Below the pieces are notes generated by a model. That model did not search any database. It was not told the DNA's origin and saw only the letters and a list, made by a program, of their open reading frames with translations. From the NCBI RefSeq assembly GCF_015354245.1, contig NZ_JADKYZ010000003.1:496001-560000 (forward strand): 64,000 nt of DNA. The letters run 5' to 3'. The translations under genes were made by a program, and so were the position numbers. Below, piece after piece: positions 16,891 to 24,471 of this stretch; the stretch's first letter is position 1, and each line of letters begins with the position of its first letter. This stretch comes from Diaphorobacter caeni (GTDB lineage: Bacteria; Pseudomonadota; Gammaproteobacteria; Burkholderiales; Burkholderiaceae_C).

Positions 16891-18326
16891 CCATGCGACG
16901 TCTTTCCGTGCTGGCCGCCGCGCTGGTGCTCGCGGGTTGCGCGAGCGTGTCGCCCGATGGGCTGCGTGGCGATGTGCAGGAGCAGACGCAAAGCCGCCTG
17001 CCCAAGGATGCGCAACTGCCATCGGCCAAAGGCGATGCCAAGGCTGACGAGCAAAAGCGCATCAGCGAATGGCTGCTCAAGCCCGTCGATCAGGACACGG
17101 CCGTGCGCATCGCGCTTTTGAACAATCCTGATCTGCAGGTGCAGCTCGCCAGCCTTGCGGTCGAGGATGCGGAGCGCGCGCAGGCGCTGACGCTGTTCAA
17201 TCCGACGCTCACGCTCGGCCGCTTTTCCAACGCGCACGAGATCGAGTACGAGCGCGAACTGGCGTTCGGTCTGGTCAACATCATCACCCTGCCTTGGCGT
17301 TCGCGCTGGCTCGGTTGGCAGATGGAGCGCTCCACGCTGCAGGCATCGCAGAGCGTGCTGACGCTGGCGGCCGACACGCGCCGCGCCTGGCTGCGCGCGG
17401 TAGCGGCGGAGCAGGCGCTGGCCGCCAACGAGACGATGAGCGACGCGGCCCAGCTCGGTGCCGAGCTGGCGCGGCGCATGGCGGCGGTCGGCAACTTCAA
17501 CCGGCTGCAGCAGGCGCGCGAGCTGTCGATTGCGCAGGAATCCGCGGCGCAGCTGGCGCGTGCCCGCTTGAACGCCACGCTGGAGCGCGAACAGCTCGCG
17601 CGGCTGATGGGCGTGTGGGGCACGCAGACGGCGTTCGAGCTGCCCAAGCAGTTGCCCGCGATTCCAAAGACGGCCAACGAGCTGCGCGCGGGCGACGACG
17701 CGGAAGCCACCGCGCTGCGCGAGCGGCTCGATCTGCGCGCGCTGCGTCGCGATCTGGACGTGACGGCGGAACGCAGCGGCTGGTCGCGGGTCGGTGCGGT
17801 GTTTGGCGACATCGGCGCGAGCTACTCCCACAACCGTGCCAAGGACCGCGAGAGCGGCCATGTCGAGAAGACGCGCGGCTGGGAGCTGGAGCTTCCGCTG
17901 CCGATCTTCGACTGGGGCGGTTCGGCCTCCGCGAAAACGCGTGCCGAAGTGCAGCGCAGCGCCGCGCAACTGCAATCCGCCGCGCTTCGGGCACGCAGCG
18001 AATCGCGCACCAGCTGGTCGCGCTACCGTACGGCCTGGGATCTCGCGCATCAACAGCAGGCCGAGGTGCTGCCGCTCGCCAAGCTGGTGCAGGACGAGAC
18101 CGTGCTGCGCTACAACGGCATGTTCGACAGCGTGTGGCAATTGCTCGCGCAGGCCCGCACCACCACGCAGGCGGTGGTCAACGCCACCAACGCGCAGCGC
18201 GACTTCTGGCTGGCCGAGACCGATCTGCAGCTCGCGCTGACCGGCACCTCGCCGGGCGGCATCGCGCCCCTCGCGAGCACCACATCCAACAACAACACCA
18301 ACAACAACGAAAGCGGAGGCCACTGA
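16887..18326 (+). CDS. TolC-family outer-membrane efflux lipoprotein
   Basis: 479 residues from the ATG at 16887, overlapping the previous stop as ATGA; GGAGG is well placed. The signal peptide ends in the lipobox LVLAGC with Cys 18. Two TolC-like repeats follow (for example AVRIALLNNPDLQVQLASLAVEDA and FNPTLTLGRFSN at the start of repeat one). The C-terminus is a low-complexity Asn run from an AAC triplet repeat. Outer-membrane factors need an inner-membrane pump and an adaptor, and neither is encoded here. In this setting it is probably linked to copper. Confidence 0.88.
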   Translation: MTMRRLSVLAAALVLAGCASVSPDGLRGDVQEQTQSRLPKDAQLPSAKGDAKADEQKRISEWLLKPVDQDTAVRIALLNNPDLQVQLASLAVEDAERAQALTLFNPTLTLGRFSNAHEIEYERELAFGLVNIITLPWRSRWLGWQMERSTLQASQSVLTLAADTRRAWLRAVAAEQALAANETMSDAAQLGAELARRMAAVGNFNRLQQARELSIAQESAAQLARARLNATLEREQLARLMGVWGTQTAFELPKQLPAIPKTANELRAGDDAEATALRERLDLRALRRDLDVTAERSGWSRVGAVFGDIGASYSHNRAKDRESGHVEKTRGWELELPLPIFDWGGSASAKTRAEVQRSAAQLQSAALRARSESRTSWSRYRTAWDLAHQQQAEVLPLAKLVQDETVLRYNGMFDSVWQLLAQARTTTQAVVNATNAQRDFWLAETDLQLALTGTSPGGIAPLASTTSNNNTNNNESGGH

Positions 18327-18327
18327 C

Positions 18328-19716
18328 ATGCAACGCCGCACTTTCTTCGCAGGCGCCGCCACCGCAGTGGCCGCCGCATCCGTCAGCCGCGTCGCCATGG
18401 CCGCGCTGCCCGAACCCGCCAGCCAGTCGTCGGCCGAGACCGCCGCTCCGCTGGTGCCGCCCAACGGCAGGCCGTACCGCCCCGTGGTCACGCTCAACGG
18501 CTGGACCACGCCGTGGCGCATGAACCACGGTGTCAAAGAGTTCCATCTGGTGGCCGAGCCGGTGGTGCGCGAGGTCGCGCCCGGCTTCTCGGTCAACATG
18601 TGGGGCTACAACGGCCAGAGCCCCGGCCCGACCATCGAGGTGGTCGAGGGCGACCGGGTGCGCATCTTCGTGAGCAACCGCCTGCCCGAGCACACCACCA
18701 TCCACTGGCACGGCCAGCGCCTGCCCAACGGCATGGACGGCGTGGGCGGGCTCACCCAGCCGCACATCGCTCCCGGCAAGACCTTTGTCTACGACTTCGT
18801 CGCGCGCCGTCCAGGCACCTTCATGTACCACCCGCACGCCGACGAAATGACCCAGATGGCGATGGGCATGATGGGCCTGTGGATCACCCACCCGAAGGCC
18901 GCCCATCCGCTGATCGCCAACGTGGACCGCGACTACGCGTGGCTGCTCTCGGCCTTTGACGTGGAGCCCGGCGCGATGACGCCGCGCGTCAACGAGATGA
19001 CGGACTTCAACATCTGGACCTTCAACAGCCGCGTGTTTCCCGCCATCAGCCCGCTGGTCGCGAAACAGGGCGACCGCGTGCGCATGCGCGTGGGCAACCT
19101 CACGATGACGAACCATCCGATCCACATCCACGGTCATGAATTCGAAGTGACCGGCACCGACGGCGGCCCCGTGCCCAGAACAGCGCGCTGGCCCGAGGTG
19201 ACCACCGACGTGGCCGTGGGCCAGATGCGGCAGATGGAGTTCATCGCCGACGAGCCGGGCGACTGGGCGATGCACTGCCACAAGAGCCACCACACCATGG
19301 GCGCGATGGGCCACGACGTGCCGACGATGATCGGCGTGGACCATCGCGGACTGGTCTCGAAGATCCAGAAGATCGCGCCCGACTACATGGTGATGGGCGA
19401 ACGCGGCATGGCCGACATGGGCGCGATGGAAATGCCCCTGCCCGACAACACCTTCCCGATGATGACCGGCACCGGCCCGTTCGGCCCGCTGGAGATGGGC
19501 GGCATGTTCACCACGCTCAAGGTGCGCGCGCAGCTGGGTGCGAACGACTACAGCGATCCCGGCTGGTTCAAGCATCCGCAGGGCACGGTCGCGCAGGAAT
19601 GGACGGGCGCACCGCTCGACTCCAGCGCGCCGCGCCAGACGGCGCCGGGCAAGGCGCCGAGCGCGCCGTCCGTGCGCAAGCCGGGCGCAGACAGCGGCCA
19701 CGGCTCACATCATTGA
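18328..19716 (+). CDS. Multicopper oxidase (periplasmic copper oxidase)
   Basis: A 462-residue cupredoxin-domain oxidase that likely oxidises Cu(I) to Cu(II) with reduction of O2. The N-terminal MQRRTFFAGAATAVAAA is a Tat-like signal. All four copper motifs are present: HWHG at 126-129, HPH at 168-170, HPIHIHGH at 263-270, and HCHxxxHxxxxM at 316-327 with Cys 317. The C-terminal third is rich in Met and Gly (MGMMG, ADMGAMEMPL), then ends in SGHGSHH. It starts one base after the TolC-type gene, with GGAGG upstream. Confidence 0.94.
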   Translation: MQRRTFFAGAATAVAAASVSRVAMAALPEPASQSSAETAAPLVPPNGRPYRPVVTLNGWTTPWRMNHGVKEFHLVAEPVVREVAPGFSVNMWGYNGQSPGPTIEVVEGDRVRIFVSNRLPEHTTIHWHGQRLPNGMDGVGGLTQPHIAPGKTFVYDFVARRPGTFMYHPHADEMTQMAMGMMGLWITHPKAAHPLIANVDRDYAWLLSAFDVEPGAMTPRVNEMTDFNIWTFNSRVFPAISPLVAKQGDRVRMRVGNLTMTNHPIHIHGHEFEVTGTDGGPVPRTARWPEVTTDVAVGQMRQMEFIADEPGDWAMHCHKSHHTMGAMGHDVPTMIGVDHRGLVSKIQKIAPDYMVMGERGMADMGAMEMPLPDNTFPMMTGTGPFGPLEMGGMFTTLKVRAQLGANDYSDPGWFKHPQGTVAQEWTGAPLDSSAPRQTAPGKAPSAPSVRKPGADSGHGSHH

Positions 19717-19733
19717 ACCGAGGGGTGCACACC

Positions 19734-20219
19734 ATGAACCGATTTTCGTTTTTCACGGCCGCAGCGCTCCTGACGCTGTCCTCCGCCGCGTTCTCGCACG
19801 GCAATGAAAGCCATGCATCCAGCGCGCCAGCCACCAAAGAGCAGAAGGACTGGGGCATCGCCGGAGACGCCTACAAGGCCCGGCGCACCATCACCTTGCG
19901 CATGACCGACGACATGCGCTTCACGCCGGATCACTTCAGCGTCAAGCGCGGCGAGACCGTGCGCCTGCGCGTCGAGAACAAGGGCGTCGTCATGCACGAG
20001 GTGGTGCTCGGCACCGCGGAGTCGCTCAAGGAGCATGCGGATCTGATGCTCAAGTTTCCCGAGATGGAGCACGCCGAGCCCTACATGGCCCATGTCGCTC
20101 CAGCCAAGCGCGAAGACCTCGTCTGGCAGTTCAACCGCGCGGGCACCTTCGATTTCGCCTGTCTCATCGCAGGCCATTTTCAGGCGGGCATGCGCGGCAC
20201 TTTCACGGTGACGCAGTGA
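19734..20219 (+). CDS. Periplasmic cupredoxin-domain protein
   Basis: 161 residues with a signal peptide (cleavage near AAFSHG). The fold is a single plastocyanin/azurin-like domain. Type 1 copper ligands are recognisable as His 88 (VVMHEV) and then Cys 143, His 148 and Met 153 (FACLIAGHFQAGM). It may deliver electrons from or to the multicopper oxidase encoded 17 bp upstream, or simply hold copper. It belongs to the same operon by spacing and strand. Confidence 0.9.
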   Translation: MNRFSFFTAAALLTLSSAAFSHGNESHASSAPATKEQKDWGIAGDAYKARRTITLRMTDDMRFTPDHFSVKRGETVRLRVENKGVVMHEVVLGTAESLKEHADLMLKFPEMEHAEPYMAHVAPAKREDLVWQFNRAGTFDFACLIAGHFQAGMRGTFTVTQ

Positions 20220-20283
20220 TGCCAGAGCGCCTTCCACACACCCCATTTCACGATTCACGATTCACGCTTCAAGGAGCCCAACC

Positions 20284-20793
20284 ATGTCGAACACAGCAAC
20301 CCATCTCCCATCCGACCTCCCACGCCGCCGCCTCATGACCGGCATCGCCGCCAGCCTAGCGCTGGCCGCCGTACCGGCGCTCGCCAGCAAGCCCGAAAAA
20401 ATCGCGGTCGAGGTCTGGAAAGACCCCAACTGCGGCTGCTGCGTCGACTGGATCAAGCACATGGAAGACAACGGCTTCACCGTCACCGTGCACGACAGCG
20501 GCAACACGACCGCGCGCGCCAAGCTCGGCCTGCCCACACGGCTGGGGTCGTGCCACACGGCGCTCGTTGGAAACTACCTGCTCGAAGGCCATGTGCCCGC
20601 GTCCGACGTGCACAAGCTGCTCAAGCAAAAGCCCAAGGCGCTCGGCCTCACCGTGCCCGGAATGCCCGTGGGCAGCCCCGGCATGGACGGCCCGGACTAC
20701 GGTGGCCGCAAGGACCCGTACGACGTGCTGCTTGTCACCCGCAACCTCATGAACAGCGACGTCTCCACGAGCGTGTTCACGAGCTATCGCTGA
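20284..20793 (+). CDS. DUF411 (CopG-like) metal-binding protein
   Basis: 169 residues. The twin-arginine-like N-terminus (RRRLMTGIAASLALAAVPALA) points to export. The DUF411 signature is clear: VWKDPNCGCCVDWIKHM with Cys 50, 52 and 53, then RLGSCHTALVGNYLLEGHVPA and the C-terminal GMPVGSPGMDGP. Family members are found in copper and silver resistance loci and probably bind Cu(I) through the Cys cluster. AAGGAG precedes the ATG at good spacing. Confidence 0.92.
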   Translation: MSNTATHLPSDLPRRRLMTGIAASLALAAVPALASKPEKIAVEVWKDPNCGCCVDWIKHMEDNGFTVTVHDSGNTTARAKLGLPTRLGSCHTALVGNYLLEGHVPASDVHKLLKQKPKALGLTVPGMPVGSPGMDGPDYGGRKDPYDVLLVTRNLMNSDVSTSVFTSYR

Positions 20794-20859
20794 TCGCTTT
20801 TTGTCAGTCCATTTTTTGAAAACCACACAACAAGGAAACGGCCCTCGGCCCGAAACCTC

Positions 20860-21282
20860 ATGAAGCACACCACTCCACGCTCCATCGCCACCGCCACCGC
20901 CACCGCCACCACAGTCGCCTCGCTCCTGATGTCCGCCCTGTTCGCGGTCAGCGCACAGGCACAGGCACAGGCCCCCGCCGCCACGGACCATGCGGGCCAC
21001 GACATGAGCCACGCGTCAGAACCTGCCGCTGCCGCGCCAACGGCCGACAGCGCCCAGGTGATGACCGACGGCGAGGTGTTGCGCGTCAATCTTGCCGCCG
21101 GCAAGGTCAGCATCCGCCACGCCGCCATCGCCAACCTGAACATGCCCGCAATGAGCATGGTGTTCACGCCCAAGAATCCGACCGACCTCACCAAGCTCAA
21201 GGAAGGCGACAAGGTACGCTTTCACGTCGAACGCGAAAACGGCGCGATGCTGATCACGCAGATCGAAGTTGTGACGCCATAA
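20860..21282 (+). CDS. CusF-like periplasmic copper-binding protein
   Basis: 140 residues with a signal peptide ending around SAQAQA. The CusF/EcbA-type domain covers residues 66-138. The Cu(I) site is His 87 with Met 98 and Met 100 (MPAMSM). At the position where E. coli CusF has a Trp that caps the copper, this protein has Met 95. A His/Met-rich linker (DHAGHDMSHA) precedes the domain. The signal peptide is encoded partly by four GCCACC hexamers. It is the last gene of the copper cluster. Confidence 0.88.
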   Translation: MKHTTPRSIATATATATTVASLLMSALFAVSAQAQAQAPAATDHAGHDMSHASEPAAAAPTADSAQVMTDGEVLRVNLAAGKVSIRHAAIANLNMPAMSMVFTPKNPTDLTKLKEGDKVRFHVERENGAMLITQIEVVTP

Positions 21283-21310
21283 CTCCACCCGGCTCGGCCG
21301 CCGAATCGCA

Positions 21311-21352
21311 GGCCGCGTCTGCAAGACCGTGTGGAGATCGTCAACACGCTCT
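21311..21352 (-). repeat. Dispersed intergenic repeat, copy 1
   Basis: The minus strand carries GAGCGTGTTGACGATCTC followed by CACACGGTCTTGCAGACGCGGCC. Very similar sequences occur at 22294-22336, and shorter versions at 22176, 36990 and 46003, all in gaps between genes. This copy lies just after the copper cluster. Confidence 0.7.
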
Positions 21353-21392
21353 CCGGCCGAGCCTCAGGATCACTTCCAATCGAAAAAACGGT

Positions 21393-21716
21393 TCAGTAAC
21401 CCGACTTCGCGCCCGCCCTGCGCTTGGAGAACAGCCCCGCTCCGCGGCTGCCCTGGCTGGCGAAGCGCTCGCGGCGCGCCACCTTGGGATCGACCTTGAG
21501 CGCGCGGCACCACTCCACGCGGTCCTGATCGTGCAGGCGGCGTTGCGCCGCTGCGGCTTTGCCCCAGATGCTGGCCGCATAGGCCGCATCGGCGGCGTTC
21601 AGACCGCAGGCCTTGAGGGCGTCCTGCACGGTCGCGCCCGGCGTCAACTGGAGCGCCCATTCCTGCGTCTGACCGGCCTTGGCCGAAGTGACGACGGTGA
21701 CCCGCAGCTCAGCCAT
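21393..21716 (-). CDS. RnfH-family ubiquitin-like protein
   Basis: 107 residues from the ATG at 21716 (MAELRVTVVTSAKAGQTQEWALQLTP). The fold signature is the beta-grasp region with VQDALKACGL, then ASIWGKAAAAQRRLHDQDRVEWCRALKVDPKVARRERF, typical of RnfH/UPF0125. The tail is basic. It overlaps the end of ratA by eight bases. The ratA-rnfH pair beside smpB is widely conserved in proteobacteria; its function is not established. Confidence 0.9.
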   Translation of the reverse strand: MAELRVTVVTSAKAGQTQEWALQLTPGATVQDALKACGLNAADAAYAASIWGKAAAAQRRLHDQDRVEWCRALKVDPKVARRERFASQGSRGAGLFSKRRAGAKSGY

Positions 21717-22149
21717 AGACCTTCTCGGCACGCGCGATGAAGGCGTCCACCATCGAACCCGCGATCTTGTCGAACACCGGGCCGACGATCGCGGCCAGCG
21801 CCATGCTGTCAAAACCGTAGGTCAGCTGCAGCTCCACCTTGCAGGCGCGCTGCGAGCCATCGCCCACAGGGTGAAAATACCAGTCGCCCTCGAGCTTGGA
21901 AAACGGCCCCTTCACGAGCCGCATGCCGACGCGGCGGTTGAGCTCGTGCGTGTTGCGGGTGATGAAGGACTTGCGAAATCCGCCCAGCGACATGCCGACC
22001 TCGGCGGTCATGCCCTGCTCGTCGACCTCCAGCACCTTCGCGGAGTCGCACCACGGCAGGAACTCCGGGTACTTGGCCACATCGGTGACGAGATTGAACA
22101 TTTCCTCTGGGCTGTACCAGATCAGAACGGATTTGCTGACTGTTTTCAT
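21709..22149 (-). CDS. ratA: RatA-family SRPBCC protein (coenzyme Q-binding/COQ10-like)
   Basis: 146 residues forming one START/SRPBCC domain: MKTVSKSVLIWYSPEEMFNLVTDVAKYPEFLPWC is the family N-terminus, with the YP.FLPWC signature. In E. coli the relative RatA was described as a ribosome-association toxin, while eukaryotic COQ10 relatives bind ubiquinone; either role is possible. It diverges from smpB and overlaps rnfH. Confidence 0.9.
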   Translation of the reverse strand: MKTVSKSVLIWYSPEEMFNLVTDVAKYPEFLPWCDSAKVLEVDEQGMTAEVGMSLGGFRKSFITRNTHELNRRVGMRLVKGPFSKLEGDWYFHPVGDGSQRACKVELQLTYGFDSMALAAIVGPVFDKIAGSMVDAFIARAEKVYG

Positions 22150-22175
22150 GAAAATTTCACGGGTCTGCTGGCTCA

Positions 22176-22215
22176 GAGCGTGTTTGCGATCTCAATGCGA
22201 GGCTTGCCGGATGCG
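22176..22215 (+). repeat. Dispersed intergenic repeat, degenerate inverted copy
   Basis: GAGCGTGTTTGCGATCTC followed by a diverged tail, in the ratA-smpB gap. It faces the copy at 22294-22336, so the two form an inverted pair about 120 bp apart. Confidence 0.5.
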
Positions 22216-22293
22216 GATCGGGAAGAACTGCAGGGCGCAAACCGCAGCAACAGCTCGTGCCATTGCGAGGATTTGCAACGCGGCAGACCACCC

Positions 22294-22336
22294 GAGGCCG
22301 CGCCTGCAAGACCGCGCGGAGATCGTCAACACGCTC
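22294..22336 (-). repeat. Dispersed intergenic repeat, copy 2
   Basis: The minus strand reads GAGCGTGTTGACGATCTC followed by CGCGCGGTCTTGCAGGCGCGGCC. It matches the copy at 21311-21352 at all but a few positions. It lies in the ratA-smpB gap upstream of smpB. Confidence 0.7.
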
Positions 22337-22511
22337 CAAGGAGCTGGCAGGAAATCAGTTCATCGCACCGGGTGCCGGGGGCTTTCGGCGCAACGAACTA
22401 AAATCGAAGAATTGCGAGACGACAACCCGTTATTGTAGAGAGAGCTTATTCCCTCAGGGTGATAGCCGGAAGGGACATTGAAACCTCCCGGGTGCGCCGC
22501 ATCTATTGAAC

Positions 22512-22988
22512 ATGGCAACCAAAAAACCAGAAACATCGTCACGCATTGCCGACAACAAGAAGGCGAGCTTCAACTATTTCTTCGAGGAACGCTACGAGGC
22601 GGGCATGGTCCTGCACGGCTGGGAAGTGAAGGCGCTGCGCGAAGGCAAGGCCCAACTGACTGACGGCTACGTGGTCATCAAGGAAGGCGAGCTCTATCTG
22701 ATCGGCTGCCAGATCAACCCGCTTCGCACTGCCTCCACCCATGTGAATCCCGACGCCGCGCGCATCAAGAAGCTGCTCCTGCACAAGGAAGAGATCAAGC
22801 GCCTGATCGGCAAGGTCGAGCAAAAGGGCTACACGCTCGTGCCCATCAACCTGCACTGGAAGAACGGCATCGCCAAGTGCGACATCGCGCTCGCCAAGGG
22901 CAAGGCCGAGCATGACAAACGCGACGTGATCAAGGACCGCGAAGGCAAGCGCGAGGTCGAGCGCGCAATGAAGAGCCGCCACCGCTGA
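22512..22988 (+). CDS. smpB: SsrA (tmRNA)-binding protein SmpB
   Basis: 158 residues from the ATG at 22512; an upstream TTG adds only two codons. The protein binds tmRNA and brings it to stalled ribosomes. Signatures are complete: [31 protein letters not shown] at the N-terminus, [16 protein letters not shown] in the middle, and the basic C-terminal tail ([23 protein letters not shown]) that enters the mRNA channel. No tmRNA gene is in the window. A hairpin terminator follows. Confidence 0.96.
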   Translation: MATKKPETSSRIADNKKASFNYFFEERYEAGMVLHGWEVKALREGKAQLTDGYVVIKEGELYLIGCQINPLRTASTHVNPDAARIKKLLLHKEEIKRLIGKVEQKGYTLVPINLHWKNGIAKCDIALAKGKAEHDKRDVIKDREGKREVERAMKSRHR

Positions 22989-23020
22989 GCGCGGCCGTCC
23001 GCACGGCGCCGACGCCAACA

Positions 23021-23047
23021 AAAACAGCTCCCGACGGGAGCTGTTTT
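23021..23047. terminator. Bidirectional intrinsic terminator between smpB and the hydratase-family gene
   Basis: AAAACAGCTCCC-GAC-GGGAGCTGTTTT is a perfect stem flanked by A and T runs. It can end transcription from smpB on the plus strand and from the convergent gene on the minus strand. Confidence 0.9.
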
Positions 23048-23070
23048 GCTTTGCGGATCAATCCTTGCGC

Positions 23071-24162
23071 TTATGCCAGAGCGGCGAGCGGATGCGAATG
23101 GGCGGGCCAGGGGCTCTTGAAGAAGGCCTCGACCACGTCACGCTTCACGTCTTCCACACGCTCGGGGTTCCATTTCGGCGCGTGGTCCTTGTCCACCGCC
23201 AGCGCGCGGATGCCTTCGATGGTTTCACTCTGACCGGGGCGCAGGAAGAAGCAGTGGCGCACCATGTCGCGCTCCATGCGCAGGTCCTCGGCCAGCGTCA
23301 TGTCGCGCGCGCGGCGGATCTGCTCGAGCACCACTTCCAGCATCAGCGGCGAGCGCTTGCGCAGCGCCGCGGCGGTCTTCTGGCACCACTCGTCGCCATC
23401 TTTCTCGAGCGCCTGGACGATCTCCACCGCCGTCGGCAGCGCGAAGTACTTGTCGATGTGCGCGCGATTGCCGATGCCGCCCTCGCCCGCCGCCACATAC
23501 TGTGACTCGACCCACTTCTGCACGGCCGCGCCGTTCGCGAACTTTTCCGCGCCGAGCTGCTCCCATACGCCAGCCTGCTTGTCGGCCGGCATGAAGCCGT
23601 CGGCCAGCTTGTAGGCGATGGCGTCGGCGCCGTTGATGGTGTCACCGGTCAGCGCCAGCCACTCGCCCACGCGGCCGGGGCAGCGCGAGAGGAAATAGCC
23701 GCCGCCCACGTCGGGAAACAGACCGATGATGGTCTCGGGCATGGCCATCTTGGTGCGCTCGGTCACGATGCGTGCCGAACCGCCCTGGCTGATGCCCATG
23801 CCGCCGCCCATCACGATGCCGTCCATGAACGCGATGTAGGGCTTACCCAGCGTGTGGATCAGATGGTTGAGCGCATATTCCTCGGTGAAGAAATCCTCGA
23901 GCTCGGGGTTGCCGGTGCTGCCCGCCTTGTGCAGAAAGCGGATGTCGCCCCCCGCGCAGAACGCGCCGAACGCGCCCTCCTTGCCATTGCCGCGAATCGC
24001 GACGGCCAGCACCTTCTCATCCTTCTGCCAGGCCAGCAGAGTGGCCAGCAGATCGCGCACCATGCCGAGCGACAGCGCGTTCAGCGCCTTGGCGCGATTG
24101 AGAGTGATGAAGCCCACCTGGCCACGTACTTGGGCCAGTACTTCCGCCGTCATCTCCGTCAT
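23071..24162 (-). CDS. Enoyl-CoA hydratase/isomerase family protein, 3-hydroxyisobutyryl-CoA hydrolase type
   Basis: A 363-residue crotonase-fold enzyme. At this length it belongs to the long subgroup that includes 3-hydroxyisobutyryl-CoA hydrolase of valine breakdown. Oxyanion-hole segments are visible at FGAFCAGGDIRFLH (about 65-78) and MDGIVMGGGMGISQGG (about 114-129). The acid motif ETIIGLFPDVGGGYFLSR follows. AAGGA lies upstream of the first ATG at 24162; a second ATG three codons in is also possible. The exact substrate cannot be decided from sequence. Confidence 0.85.
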   Translation of the reverse strand: MTEMTAEVLAQVRGQVGFITLNRAKALNALSLGMVRDLLATLLAWQKDEKVLAVAIRGNGKEGAFGAFCAGGDIRFLHKAGSTGNPELEDFFTEEYALNHLIHTLGKPYIAFMDGIVMGGGMGISQGGSARIVTERTKMAMPETIIGLFPDVGGGYFLSRCPGRVGEWLALTGDTINGADAIAYKLADGFMPADKQAGVWEQLGAEKFANGAAVQKWVESQYVAAGEGGIGNRAHIDKYFALPTAVEIVQALEKDGDEWCQKTAAALRKRSPLMLEVVLEQIRRARDMTLAEDLRMERDMVRHCFFLRPGQSETIEGIRALAVDKDHAPKWNPERVEDVKRDVVEAFFKSPWPAHSHPLAALA

Positions 24163-24471
24163 TGTTGTTGTCCTTCCTTGCGAACCAATGGTTGTCGATA
24201 AAGATTGCTGAACGACCGATCATAAAAGCAAGGCGCAACGGCGGTCTTCCAACCCACGGATCAAAAACCGCCAGCCGCGTTGCCGGGAATGACAAAGGCC
24301 CCGCCCGTCGCTCCATCCAGTCGGCTCCAAGAATAACGCAAGCGGGCTTGGAACGTCATTTTTCGACACGATGTTCCAATATTTGGCACACAGTCGGCTC
24401 CAAGAATAACGCAAGCGGGCTTGGAACGTCATTTGTCGACACGATGTTCCAATATTTGGCACAGCAACGAA
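24163..24471. other. Intergenic gap holding a tandem duplication
   Basis: 309 bases between two minus-strand genes. The distal half is the 73-bp tandem repeat listed separately. The proximal part upstream of the hydratase-family gene should carry its promoter; on the minus strand TATGAT near 24222-24227 is a possible -10, with no clear -35. Confidence 0.5.
24318..24463. repeat. 73-bp direct tandem repeat, two copies
   Basis: Copies at 24318-24390 and 24391-24463 differ at one position (T versus G in CATTTTTCG / CATTTGTCG). Each unit contains two inverted repeats: TCCAAG with CTTGGA, and GGAAC with GTTCC. No reading frame explains it. It is a recent duplication of a structured intergenic segment. 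Confidence 0.92.

Noticed and set aside
24318-24463. CRISPR-like repeat
   Set aside because: Only two directly abutting copies with no spacers, and a 73-bp unit; this is a tandem duplication.
24447-24470. Sigma-54 promoter around TTTGGCAC
   Set aside because: TGGCAC is present, but no TTGC follows at the required five-base spacing.
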